DNA of 64,000 nucleotides from JAIBJN01 sp963825255. GTDB lineage: Bacteria; Actinomycetota; Thermoleophilia; Gaiellales; Gaiellaceae. The notes under the pieces are model-generated. The model did not search any database, was not told the DNA's origin, and worked only from the letters and a program-made list of their open reading frames with translations. The translations under genes and the position numbers were made by a program. This document shows, piece by piece, positions 15,326 through 23,324 of this stretch. Location: positions 310,001 through 374,000 of the forward strand of contig CAWGSF010000001.1 in assembly GCA_963825255.1 (NCBI GenBank). The letters run 5' to 3'. Each line of letters starts with the position of its first letter. Position 1 is the first letter of the stretch.

Positions 15326-17086
15326 CTACCGGACCGCGGTCTTCGCCCGCCGCTCCCGGGCCTGGGCCACCCACTTGAGGCCCTGCAGGTAGAGGAGAGA
15401 CTTCGGCCGCCGCACGATCTCCGCGTTCCGCAGCGAGATGAGGAACTCCTCCGGCGTCTCGAACGCGTGCATGCGCACGAGGCCGGTGCCGACGCCCTGG
15501 AGCACGTGGGCGTCCGAGCCCGCGCCCATGGTCAGGTTGTACTTCCGGGCGAAGCGGAGCGCCTCCCTGTTGTAGGCCTCGAAGAGCAGGCGGGCGTTGT
15601 ACACCTCGAAGACGTCGATCTCGGCCAGGTGGCGGTGGAGGGTCCGCGGATCGGGGATCGTGTGCAGGCGGTCGAAGGGGTGGGGGAGGTAGACGATCCC
15701 ACCCTGGTCGCGGATGGCGGCGATCGTGTCCCCCATCGACATGCCGCGGGGAATCTCCTCGTCGAGGAAGAGGCCGATGACCTCGCCGGCGTCGGTCTTC
15801 ACCTCTTCCCCGGGGATGACGGTGAGCCGCCGTCTCCTCGCCAGCTCGACCCCCTCCCGCGCGCCGGAGAAGACGTTGTGGTCGGTGATCGCGATCGCCC
15901 CGAGCCCGATCTGCTCCGCGTGGTCGAGGAGCGCCGGGACCGGGACGGCGCAGTCGTGCGAGTGGTCCGTGTGCATGTGAAGGTCGGCGAGCACGAGCGG
16001 CCGGTCGGCGAGCGGGTCGGCCGCTCTGACGGCGCGCCGCTTCCCGAGCACTGCGCCGTAGAGGCGCTCGAGTTCGGTGGCGAGCTGCTCGAAGCCCTCC
16101 CGCTCGGCTTCGCGGCGGACCTCCGCGGAGCTCTTCTCCCGCCACACCTCATCCTCGGCCAGGCGTGCGAGGGCGGCGGTCACGAGCTCCGGCTGCGCCT
16201 GCGAGCCCGGCGGGTCGACGAGCGGGACACCCGACGCCGCCGCCTCGAGGGGGAGACGCTCGTTGCCGCGGGCGGCCGGCACGAGAGCGGCGGCTCCGGC
16301 CAGCCGGGTCGCGCGGGAGCTGGCGTCGAGGGCCGTTGCGATCACCACGCGCCCGCGCAGCGCTCTCGGGACGTACGGGCGCCCGACGAGCGAGGACGTC
16401 CGCAGGACGACGAGCTCCCAGCCGTCGAGATCGCGGAGGGCCCGGAAGGCTGCGCGAAGGCGCGGGAGCTCCTCCGGGCGCCATTCGACGACGAAGCGCC
16501 GTCGTGCCGGGGCTCGCCGGAAGAGGTCGAGGTCGACGCCGACGGGCAGGACCCGGTAGTCGCCGGGGAAGCGCGAGGCCGCCGCCTCCGCCACTGCGGC
16601 ACTCGTCGCCGTAAGGGCGTCCACGCGCCCGAGCAGCTTCTCCCGCTGCTTCCGCCCGGGTGGGTATCCGAGGCGCTCCGCCGAGTGGAAGGTCGCCACG
16701 GCGAGCTTCCCCGGCGCGTCGCGGAGCGCGAGGTAGGAGAGGCTCGGGAGGCCCGGCTCGTGCGCGTGGACCACATCGAAGCGGTCGCGCGTGAGCGCGA
16801 GCTCGAGGCTCGCCCGCACCCCCAGCGGGACGCCGAGCCGGCTGCGGCGCGAGACTGGGACGGCCGGCCCCACCGCGACGACGTCCTCGAGTGGGAGGCT
16901 CTCGCGGACGAGCTGCTTCAGCGAACGGCGGCCTGCGGCGAGGGCGGTCGCCCGCCCGGAAGGGGCGAGGACGACGACCTCGTGCCCGCGGCCGCGCAGC
17001 GCCTCGGCCGCGCCCGCCACGTGGTCGTTGACCGCGTGCGGCTGCGACCACGAGAACGGGGTGACCATGCAGACGCGGAAGCTCAC
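15326..17086 (-). CDS. Glycosyltransferase family 4 fused to a PHP phosphoesterase domain
   Basis: The 586-residue protein has two parts. Residues 1 to about 370 form a GT-B glycosyltransferase: MVTPFSWSQPHAVNDH at the N-terminus, RFDVVHAHEPGLPSLSY, and a donor-site region around GNERLPLEAAASGVP. Residues from about 385 form a PHP metal-dependent phosphoesterase: LADLHMHTDHSHDC, AIAITDHNVFSG, IPGEEV, LPHPFDR and GAGSDAHV, the usual metal-binding series. Both halves are open in one frame. GTG 17086 is used; ATG 17068 is an alternative. The fusion suggests sugar transfer and phosphate removal on one glycan or nucleotide-sugar pathway; substrates are unknown. Confidence 0.8.
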   Translation of the reverse strand: MSFRVCMVTPFSWSQPHAVNDHVAGAAEALRGRGHEVVVLAPSGRATALAAGRRSLKQLVRESLPLEDVVAVGPAVPVSRRSRLGVPLGVRASLELALTRDRFDVVHAHEPGLPSLSYLALRDAPGKLAVATFHSAERLGYPPGRKQREKLLGRVDALTATSAAVAEAAASRFPGDYRVLPVGVDLDLFRRAPARRRFVVEWRPEELPRLRAAFRALRDLDGWELVVLRTSSLVGRPYVPRALRGRVVIATALDASSRATRLAGAAALVPAARGNERLPLEAAASGVPLVDPPGSQAQPELVTAALARLAEDEVWREKSSAEVRREAEREGFEQLATELERLYGAVLGKRRAVRAADPLADRPLVLADLHMHTDHSHDCAVPVPALLDHAEQIGLGAIAITDHNVFSGAREGVELARRRRLTVIPGEEVKTDAGEVIGLFLDEEIPRGMSMGDTIAAIRDQGGIVYLPHPFDRLHTIPDPRTLHRHLAEIDVFEVYNARLLFEAYNREALRFARKYNLTMGAGSDAHVLQGVGTGLVRMHAFETPEEFLISLRNAEIVRRPKSLLYLQGLKWVAQARERRAKTAVR

Positions 17087-17168
17087 GCGGACGATTCTAC
17101 GGGCGGCTTGCGTCCTCCCCGGACCCCGGTTAGCGTCGCGGCACCCAACCCGGAAAGGGGGAGGAGTC

Positions 17169-18023
17169 ATGTGTCTTCCGGGCACGGTCGAGACCGTTCG
17201 CAAGGAGACCGAGGTGGAGGGACGGCCCTCGCCGAAGATCGACCGGCGCACGGCGCTGTTCGGGGCGGCCGGGGTCGCTCTCGCCGCCGCGTTCCCGTCG
17301 GGCGCGCTCGCTCACGGCTCGCGGCACCACAAGGGGAAGCGGCACTTCGCCGACCTGACCCACACGTTCGCGGCGGGCTTTCCCGTCTTCGTCAACGGCA
17401 CCGGGCCTGAGCGCGAGACGATCGCCGACTACGCGACGTCGGGCTTCTACGCTCAGCGGTGGACGTTCGGCGAGCACTCCGGCACGCACATGGACGTGCC
17501 GGGGCACTTCGTCCCGGGCGGGCGCCTGTCGCCCGACATCACCCCGCAGGAGCTGTTCGCGCCGATCGTGGTCATCGACATCTCCCGGCGTGCGGAGAAG
17601 GATCCGAACGCCATGGTCGAGGTCCGCGACCTCAAGCGCTTCGAGCGGCGCCACTGCCGCATCCCGAAGGGCGCGATCGTCGCGATGGACTCCGGCTGGG
17701 CCACCAAGGTCGGGGACACGCTCGAGTTCAAGGGCGGCGACGCCTACCCGAACTACAACTTCCCCGGCTTCAGCGAGGAGGCAGCCATGTGGCTCGCCGA
17801 GAAGCGGGACGTGACGGGCATCGGCGTCGACACGCTCAGCCTCGACCCGGGCAACTCGACGACGTTCCCCGTGCACGTCAACTACCTCGCGACGGACCGC
17901 TACGGGATCGAGAACCTCAAGAACCTCGACACGATCCCGTCACACGGGGCGACGGCCTACGTCGGCCTGATCCCGTGGGAGGAGGGCTCAGGCGGCCCCT
18001 GCCGCGTGATCGCGACCTGGTAG
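17169..18023 (+). CDS. Exported cyclase-family protein (kynurenine-formamidase-like)
   Basis: The 284-residue protein starts at ATG 17169 behind a strong GGGGGAGGAG site. It has a twin-arginine signal (DRRTALFGAAGVALAAAF, residues 21-38) and a leftover His-rich SRHHKGKRH. The mature part is a cyclase/KynB-like hydrolase with the metal site EHSGTHMDVPGHF near residue 107 and GVDTLSLDPGNS near residue 220. Relatives hydrolyse N-formylkynurenine or act on cyclic amides or isatin. Export makes a catabolic hydrolase likely, with unknown substrate. It is convergent with ino1. Confidence 0.85.
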   Translation: MCLPGTVETVRKETEVEGRPSPKIDRRTALFGAAGVALAAAFPSGALAHGSRHHKGKRHFADLTHTFAAGFPVFVNGTGPERETIADYATSGFYAQRWTFGEHSGTHMDVPGHFVPGGRLSPDITPQELFAPIVVIDISRRAEKDPNAMVEVRDLKRFERRHCRIPKGAIVAMDSGWATKVGDTLEFKGGDAYPNYNFPGFSEEAAMWLAEKRDVTGIGVDTLSLDPGNSTTFPVHVNYLATDRYGIENLKNLDTIPSHGATAYVGLIPWEEGSGGPCRVIATW

Positions 18024-18033
18024 CCGCCGCTGA

Positions 18034-18056
18034 ACAAGTAACAGACTGTTACTTGT
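18034..18056. repeat. 23-bp palindrome between convergent genes, copy 2
   Basis: This is identical over all 23 bases to the palindrome at 13246-13268, with 11-base arms around an A. Here it lies eleven bases after the cyclase-family stop and outside coding sequence. A separate strong hairpin follows at 18063-18094. Confidence 0.8.
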
Positions 18057-18062
18057 GGATAC

Positions 18063-18094
18063 CCCGAGGGGCCGGCGCGGGCCGGCCCCTCGGG
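18063..18094. terminator. Perfect 14-bp GC hairpin between convergent genes
   Basis: CCCGAGGGGCCGGC (18063-18076) pairs perfectly with 18081-18094 around the loop GCGG. It lies between the cyclase-family gene and the end of ino1 at 18103. It has no T-run but is the strongest hairpin seen in the window, and it is probably a bidirectional terminator. Confidence 0.7.
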
Positions 18095-18102
18095 CCCCTG
18101 GG

Positions 18103-19255
18103 CTAGGCGGTCGCCGCGGCGGCCGTCTTGGCCGTCTTGCGCGCGTAGCGCTTGATGAAGGCCTCGACGAGGTCCCGAGCCTCGTCGTCGGCGATCTGCT
18201 TCGGCGGCGACTTCATGAGGTAGGCGCTCGGCGCCTCCAGCGCGCCCGAGACGCCGTTGTTCAGGGCGAGCTTCGCCAGCCGGACGGCGTCGATGACGAT
18301 GCCGGCCGAGTTGGGGGAGTCCCACACCTCGAGCTTCATCTCGAGATTGAGCGGAACGTCGCCGAAGGACGTCCCCTCCATGCGGATGAACGCCCACTTG
18401 CGGTCGGTGAGCCACGGGACGTAGTCGGAGGGGCCGACGTGGACGTTCTTCTCGCCCAGGTCGTAGTCGAGCATGGACGTGACCGCCTGCGTCTTCGAGA
18501 TCTTCTTCGACTCGAGCCGGTCGCGCTCGAGCATGTTGAGGAAGTCCGATGTTGCCGCCGACGTTGAGCTGCATCGTCCGGTCGAGGTGGACGCCGCGCT
18601 CGCGGAAGAGCGACGTCAGGACGCGGTGCGTGATCGTCGCGCCGACCTGCGACTTGATGTCGTCGCCGATGATCGGCAGGCCGTGCTGCTCGAACTGCTT
18701 GCCGAAGTAGCCGCCCTTGGCGAGGAAGACCGGGATGCAGTTCACCATCGCGCACCCCGCCTTGAGGATCTGCTCCGCGTACCACTTGGTGGCCTCCTCG
18801 GAGCCGACGGGGAGGTAGTTGACGACGACGTCCGTGTTCGTCTCGCGGAGGATCTCGACGACGTCGTCCGTGTCGCCCGGCGCCTTCTCGACCACGTCGG
18901 AGATGTACTTGCCGAGGCCGTCGTGGGTCATGCCGCGGGAGACGGTGACACCGGTCTTCGGGACGTCGGCGAAGCGGTACGTGTCGTTCGGGTGGGCCCA
19001 GATGGCGTCGGCGAGGTCCTTGCCGACCTTGTCCTTCGTGACGTCGAAGGCGGCCGTGAACTCCACGTCGCGCACGTGGTAGCCGCCGAGGTCGACGTGC
19101 ATGAGCCCGGGCACGAAGGCCTCCGGGTCGGCGTCCTTGTAGTACTCGACCCCCTGGAGCAGGGAGTTGGCGCAGTTCCCCACGCCGATGATCGCGACGC
19201 GGACCTTGTCCTGGGAGCGCGCCTTGCCGTTCGTGCTGCCGTTCTGCTTAGCCAT
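18103..19255 (-). CDS. ino1: Inositol-3-phosphate synthase, interrupted by a +1 frameshift
   Basis: The enzyme converts glucose 6-phosphate to inositol 3-phosphate with NAD. ATG 19255 lies behind AGGAAAGG. The NAD-binding GVGNCANSLLQGVEYY is near residue 22, and NTDVVVNYLPVGSEEATKWY and NCIPVFLAKG follow. At 18550 an extra base breaks the frame in the conserved LNVGGNSDFLNMLERDRL segment; the last 143 residues are open in the next frame to the stop at 18103. Corrected length is 383 residues, as in actinobacterial homologues. The gene follows an RHH regulator and a CDP-alcohol transferase, so inositol phosphate probably feeds inositol phospholipid synthesis. A sequencing error is the likely cause of the break. 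Confidence 0.88.
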
Positions 19256-19567
19256 TGGTTCCTTTCCTCGCAGTTCTTCGGAGAGCGTGTCGACGACGAG
19301 CTGGTTGACCGTGCTAGCAGAGCGCGCGGCCTCGTCCCGCAGCGCGTTCTTGATCTCCGGCGAGACGCGCAGGAGCACGGCTCCGCTCGCGCCCGGCGCC
19401 GAGGCGCCGCGCCGTCCGCTCGGCTCGAAGGGGACGGCGAAGCGCTCGGCGAGGAGCCCGACCGCGACGTCGTTCATCGTCTCGTGCCGGCGGGCGACCT
19501 CGCGGGCGAGCGCGCGCTTGAGCGGCGCAGGCATGCGGACGAGGATGCTCTTTCTGCTAGCAGCCAT
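19256..19567 (-). CDS. Ribbon-helix-helix type regulator, open in frame into ino1
   Basis: About 104 residues precede the ino1 start. They contain two Arc/CopG-like segments: KSILVRMPAPLKRALAREV near residue 6 and AVLLRVSPEIKNALRDEA near residue 64, each followed by a short second helix. There is no stop codon before the ino1 ATG at 19255, so translation would continue into ino1 and give a fusion, unless ino1 is made from its own ribosome-binding site. Palindromes CTGCTAGCAG at 19572-19581 and 19554-19563 flank the start codon and are probable operators for self-regulation. The end coordinate marks the ino1 boundary, not a stop. Confidence 0.65.
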
Positions 19568-19587
19568 AGTGCTGCTAGCAGAGTATC
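19554..19587 (-). promoter_or_regulatory. Tandem CTGCTAGCAG palindromes and -10 box at the RHH-ino1 start
   Basis: Two perfect 10-bp palindromes (19554-19563 and 19572-19581), 18 bp apart, bracket the ATG at 19567. A GATACT hexamer (19587-19582, minus strand) directly abuts the outer one. A third near copy, GTGCTAGCAG, lies at 19311-19320 inside the gene. The layout fits autorepression by the RHH protein. Confidence 0.6.
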
Positions 19588-20215
19588 AGGAAGAGCGGAT
19601 CTGCGCCCGAACTGATAGCACACGCTGGACGACCGTGATCCACGCCGTGGCGGTCAGGATCGCCATCGCCCACGGCAGGGCGCCGATCGGGGCGAGCACG
19701 AGGCCGGCCGTGATGACGACGACCCGCTCGGCGCGGCTCCCGAGCCCGACGTCGCCCTTGAGGCCGAGCACCTCGGCACGGGCGCGCGTGTAGCTGACGA
19801 GGAACGAGCCCGCCATGGCGGCGAAGGCGAGCGCGAGCCCCCAGGTGCTCCCGTCCCGCATGAGCACGAGCCCGATCGCGGCGATCATGAACGCCTCGCC
19901 GATGCGGTCGACCGTCGAGTCGAGGAAGGCGCCGAACGGCGAGCCCTTGCCGCTCCGTCGCGCGAGCGCGCCGTCGAGGATGTCGAGGATCGAGCCGACG
20001 ACGAACAGCGCGGCGCCGACGAGGAAGAGCCACTCGGAGACGTACTCGAAGTAGACGACGACGGCGCCGGCGATGCAGAGCCCGACCCCGGAGATCGTGA
20101 GGGCGTCGGGCGTGACGCTCGTGCGCTCGAGCCCGGCGATCGAGCGGCTCGCGATGCGGCGGGCCTCGTCGTGGTAGGTCCGCTTCGCGCGCTCTGCCTG
20201 GGAAGTGCGGGTCAC
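19586..20215 (-). CDS. CDP-alcohol phosphatidyltransferase (phosphatidylinositol-phosphate synthase-like)
   Basis: The 209-residue membrane enzyme has the family signature DGALARRSGKGSPFGAFLDS, giving DG-x2-AR-x8-G-x3-D-x3-D with the last D just beyond. Five to six hydrophobic helices include LCIAGAVVVYFEYV and FMIAAIGLVLM. It swaps CMP of CDP-diacylglycerol for an alcohol. The adjacent ino1 argues for inositol phosphate as acceptor, as in mycobacterial PIP synthase, but phosphatidylglycerophosphate synthesis cannot be excluded. Its stop lies 18 bases before the RHH start, so the two may share a transcript through the operator. Confidence 0.85.
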   Translation of the reverse strand: MTRTSQAERAKRTYHDEARRIASRSIAGLERTSVTPDALTISGVGLCIAGAVVVYFEYVSEWLFLVGAALFVVGSILDILDGALARRSGKGSPFGAFLDSTVDRIGEAFMIAAIGLVLMRDGSTWGLALAFAAMAGSFLVSYTRARAEVLGLKGDVGLGSRAERVVVITAGLVLAPIGALPWAMAILTATAWITVVQRVLSVRAQIRSS

Positions 20216-20245
20216 CGGCGTGGCGAGACTACACGGCAGGCGCGG

Positions 20246-21004
20246 CTACGCGCGCCTGCACGGGTAGAGCGCCGGAGACGGCGAAAGGCGCCGGTCCTGC
20301 GCCCAGGCCACCATCGCCCCGCCCACGAAGGCCACGCCCACGCCGGCGACGATGTCGAGCCAGAAGTGGTTGCCGGTGGCCATGACGGAGAACCAGACCC
20401 AGGTCGGCCAGAGCGTCCAGAGGATCGAAGCCCAGCGGCTGGTCACGAGCGTCGCCATGGCGAAGCCGATGATGAGGGCGTCCGCCGAGTGCACGCTCGG
20501 CATCGCCGCGTACGGGTTCGAGGCGAGCTCGACGAGCCCGCTCCCGTGGTTCACCGACGCCGACTGCGCGAGCGTGTCGACGAACCCGGCCTCGGGGAAC
20601 ATCCGCGGCGGCGCCGTCGGCAGGAGCACGTACCCGACGAGCGCGAGGAGGTTCGTGGCGAAGACCCAGTTGCGGACCGTGATGAAGGACTCGTTCCGGA
20701 AGAGGTAGATCCAGAGGAGCGAGAGCCCGAGCACCGGGAACTGCGAGAACCAGTACGTCCAGTTGACCGCCTCGAGGAGGAAGTCGCCGGCGTGGAGCAC
20801 CGTCCGCTGGATGTCGATCTCGACGAGGAGGTTGAGCCCGCGCTCGACGTCGATGACCGTGAGGCCGTTCTGGATCGCCTCGAGCGGGCTGCGGTCGGCG
20901 ATCCCGCGGGCGACCTGGTAGGCGAGCCCGAAGCCGAGCCAGAGGGCGAGCTGGAAGAAGAAATCTCCCCAGCCGCGCGGAAGCAGTCGGCCGACGGCGG
21001 TCAC
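20246..21004 (-). CDS. PAP2-family Aur1/Ipt1-like membrane phosphotransferase
   Basis: The 252-residue protein has about six transmembrane helices and the two C-terminal motifs of the Aur1/inositolphosphotransferase branch of PAP2: AMPSVHSADAL near residue 167 and ATGNHFWLDIVAG near residue 215. Family members hydrolyse or transfer lipid phosphate groups, and the Aur1 branch transfers inositol phosphate. Beside the CDP-alcohol transferase and ino1 it probably works in inositol lipid assembly or phosphate removal at the membrane. It starts at GTG 21004 with a TAGACT box six bases upstream. Confidence 0.82.
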   Translation of the reverse strand: MTAVGRLLPRGWGDFFFQLALWLGFGLAYQVARGIADRSPLEAIQNGLTVIDVERGLNLLVEIDIQRTVLHAGDFLLEAVNWTYWFSQFPVLGLSLLWIYLFRNESFITVRNWVFATNLLALVGYVLLPTAPPRMFPEAGFVDTLAQSASVNHGSGLVELASNPYAAMPSVHSADALIIGFAMATLVTSRWASILWTLWPTWVWFSVMATGNHFWLDIVAGVGVAFVGGAMVAWAQDRRLSPSPALYPCRRA

Positions 21005-21010
21005 CCAGTC

Positions 21011-21016
21011 AGTCTA
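21011..21016 (-). promoter_or_regulatory. -10-like hexamer for the PAP2 gene, leaderless spacing
   Basis: On the minus strand TAGACT lies six bases before GTG 21004 without a ribosome-binding site between. Confidence 0.45.
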
Positions 21017-21063
21017 CCCAGCGTGTCGGTTCGGAAGTCAGGCGGTATCCGAGCGGTGATCGG

Positions 21064-22071
21064 CTAGCCGCCGATATACGACATCTCGACCCTGGCCGGG
21101 TCGGGCGTCGCGGCGGAGCGGAGCTCGGAGTAGCGGTCTCCCCGGGCGCGCCAGACGTCGGCGATCGCCTCGTCGAGCTCCGAGTCGGAGGCGCCGCCGC
21201 GGAGGAGGGCGCGCAGGTCGTGGCCGCGGACGGCGAAGAGGCACGTGTAGAGCCGGCCGTCGGCGGAGAGCCGCGCGCGCGTGCAGTCGCCGCAGAAGGG
21301 CTGGGTGACGGAGGCGATGACGCCGATCTCGCCGGCGCCGTCGGCGTAGCGGTACCGGTTCGCCACCTCGCCGCGGTAGGACTCCGCGACCGGCTCGAGC
21401 GGGAACTCGGCGGCGAGCGTCTCGACGATCTCGGCGGCGGGCACGACGTCGTCGAGCCGCCAGCCGTTCGTGTGGCCCACGTCCATGTACTCGATGAACC
21501 GGAGGACGACGCCCGTCCCGCGGAACGCCTTCGCCAGCGGGAGGATTCCGTCCTCGTTGAGCCCGCGCTTGACGACGACGTTCACCTTCACCGGCTCGAG
21601 CCCGGCCGCGAGCGCGGCGTCGATTCCGGCGAGCACGCGCTCTACTGGGAAGTCGACGTCGTTCATCGCGCGGAAGACCTCGTCGTCGAGCGAGTCGAGG
21701 CTGACCGTGATCCGGCGCAGGCCGGCGTTGCGGAGCGCCTGCGCCTTCTGGGCGAGGAGCGCGCCGTTCGTCGTGAGGGCGAGGTCGAGCCCGGGGATGG
21801 CAGCGAGCTTCCCGACGAGCACCTCGAGGTCGCGGCGCACGAGCGGCTCGCCGCCCGTGACGCGGATCTTCTCGACGCCGAGGCCGGCGAACGAGCGCGC
21901 GAGGCGCTCGATCTCCTCGAAGGTGAGGAGCTCGGCCCTGGGCATGAACGGGTACTCGCGGCCGAAGACCTCCTTCGGCATGCAGTAGACGCAGCGGAAG
22001 TTGCAGCGGTCGGTGACCGAGACGCGGAGGTCCCGGATCGGCCGTCCCAACGTGTCGACCAGCCGCTCCAC
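21064..22071 (-). CDS. moaA: GTP 3',8-cyclase, molybdenum cofactor biosynthesis
   Basis: The 335-residue radical-SAM enzyme begins molybdopterin synthesis from GTP. The first cluster motif CNFRCVYC is at about residues 23-30, RVTGGEPLVRRDL near residue 70, and the C-terminal cluster is seen in CGDCTRARLSADGRLYTC. The protein ends in Gly-Gly (MSYIGG), the tail needed for activity in MoaA. Length is normal. It starts at GTG 22071 with TACGCT six bases upstream on the minus strand. No other moa genes are in the window. Confidence 0.95.
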   Translation of the reverse strand: MERLVDTLGRPIRDLRVSVTDRCNFRCVYCMPKEVFGREYPFMPRAELLTFEEIERLARSFAGLGVEKIRVTGGEPLVRRDLEVLVGKLAAIPGLDLALTTNGALLAQKAQALRNAGLRRITVSLDSLDDEVFRAMNDVDFPVERVLAGIDAALAAGLEPVKVNVVVKRGLNEDGILPLAKAFRGTGVVLRFIEYMDVGHTNGWRLDDVVPAAEIVETLAAEFPLEPVAESYRGEVANRYRYADGAGEIGVIASVTQPFCGDCTRARLSADGRLYTCLFAVRGHDLRALLRGGASDSELDEAIADVWRARGDRYSELRSAATPDPARVEMSYIGG

Positions 22072-22077
22072 GCCGCT

Positions 22078-22083
22078 AGCGTA
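22078..22083 (-). promoter_or_regulatory. -10-like hexamer for moaA, leaderless spacing
   Basis: On the minus strand TACGCT lies six bases before the moaA GTG at 22071, leaving no space for a ribosome-binding site. Confidence 0.45.
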
Positions 22084-22172
22084 GCTCAGTGGCGAGGCCG
22101 ATCAGCGCGTTTGATGGACTCCGCCGGGAACTGGAATTGCGCTGATCATGTCCCGGTGGGCATGCTCGTTCC

Positions 22173-23129
22173 GTGGCGGCTCGGTACGGAGTGCGGGTCT
22201 GGCTCGCCCTGGCGACGATCTACGTCGTCTGGGGCTCGACCTTCATCGCGCTCGCCATCGTCGTCCGCGACCTGCCCCCGTTCCTCGCCATGGCCATCCG
22301 GCACGTTGTCGCGGGCGCCATCCTCCTCGCCTGGGCCCTCCCGCGCGGCGACCGCAAGGGAGACCCGATCGGCCGACCGCAGGTCCTGGCGGGGCTCGTG
22401 TTCGGCGGCCTGCTGTTCGTGCTCGGCCACGGAAGCCTCGCCTGGGCGCAGCAGACCGTGCCCGCCGGGGTCGCGGCCCTCCTCGTCGGGAGCATTCCCC
22501 TCTGGATGGTTCTGCTCGACCGCGTCGCCTTCGGGCGCCGGCTCCTCCCGTCGGCGTACGTGGGCCTCGCGCTCGGGTTCGTGGGGCTCACGTTCCTCTT
22601 CGACCCGTTCGGCGAGGGCTCCATCGACCGCGTCGGCGCGCTCATCATCGTGCTCGGCGCGCTCTCGTGGGCGGCGGGGTCGCTCTTCTCGCGCGACGCG
22701 GCGCTCCCGTCGCGCCCGGTCGTCTCGGCCGGCCTCGGCGCGCTCTGCGGCGGCGTCCTGTGCCTCGTCGTGTCGTTGGTGGGCGGCGAGATCGGCGATG
22801 CGCGCTGGACGACGGACTCGCTGCTCGCGGTCGGCTACCTCATCGTCGTCGGGAGCCTGATCGGGTTCGTCACCTACGTCTGGCTCCTGCGGGCCGCGCC
22901 CATCTCGCTCGTGTCCACCTACGCGTATGTGAACCCGATCGTCGCCGTCGCCCTCGCCGCGCTTCTCCTGGGCGAGGCGATCACGCTGCAGATGGTGGTC
23001 GCGGCGATCGCGATCGTAGTCTCCGTCACGCTCATCCTCCGCGCCAGCGGCGCCCCGGTCGAGCCCGGCCGCGGCCTGCTCCGGCGCCGGGCGCGGACTC
23101 CGGAGCCGCTGCCCGAGTCGACCCGCTGA
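22173..23129 (+). CDS. EamA/DMT-family transporter
   Basis: The 318-residue protein has ten predicted transmembrane helices in two EamA repeats. The first begins LALATIYVVWGSTFIALAIV and the second near residue 150 (ALIIVLGALSWAAGSLFSR). The last helices include YAYVNPIVAVALAALLLGE, a typical RhaT/YedA-like ending. It probably exports an amino acid or other small metabolite across the membrane; the substrate is unknown. It starts at GTG 22173 and is followed by intergenic element copy B. Confidence 0.88.
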   Translation: MAARYGVRVWLALATIYVVWGSTFIALAIVVRDLPPFLAMAIRHVVAGAILLAWALPRGDRKGDPIGRPQVLAGLVFGGLLFVLGHGSLAWAQQTVPAGVAALLVGSIPLWMVLLDRVAFGRRLLPSAYVGLALGFVGLTFLFDPFGEGSIDRVGALIIVLGALSWAAGSLFSRDAALPSRPVVSAGLGALCGGVLCLVVSLVGGEIGDARWTTDSLLAVGYLIVVGSLIGFVTYVWLLRAAPISLVSTYAYVNPIVAVALAALLLGEAITLQMVVAAIAIVVSVTLILRASGAPVEPGRGLLRRRARTPEPLPESTR

Positions 23130-23145
23130 GGACGTCAGCCGTCGA

Positions 23146-23254
23146 GCGTTTGTGTTCCACGGCACAAGCCTCTCGACGCGCTCCGTACGCGATCGCATGC
23201 CCGCCCGCCCGCTCCTCGGAGCGCTCGAACTTTGTGCGGGTGGAACACAAACGC
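23146..23254. repeat. Paired inverted intergenic element, copy B
   Basis: GCGTTTGTGTTCCAC (23146-23160) and its exact 15-base complement (23240-23254) flank 79 bases. Each arm has a local hairpin partner: GCACAAG at 23162-23168 and TTTGTGC at 23231-23237. It matches copy A at 6556-6661 in arm sequence, the position of the inner partners and overall size, while the spacers differ. It lies between the EamA transporter and a decarboxylase gene. Confidence 0.65.
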
Positions 23255-23310
23255 CTTGCGCGGGAGGTCCGCGCACGGACGAGGCTCGGGCGGAGCGGGC
23301 GATGATCCGA

Positions 23311-23316
23311 TAGAAC
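23311..23316 (+). promoter_or_regulatory. -10-like hexamer for the decarboxylase gene, leaderless spacing
   Basis: TAGAAC ends eight bases before GTG 23325 with no ribosome-binding site between. It lies 57 bases after element copy B. Confidence 0.4.
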
Positions 23317-23324
23317 CGCGCTCC

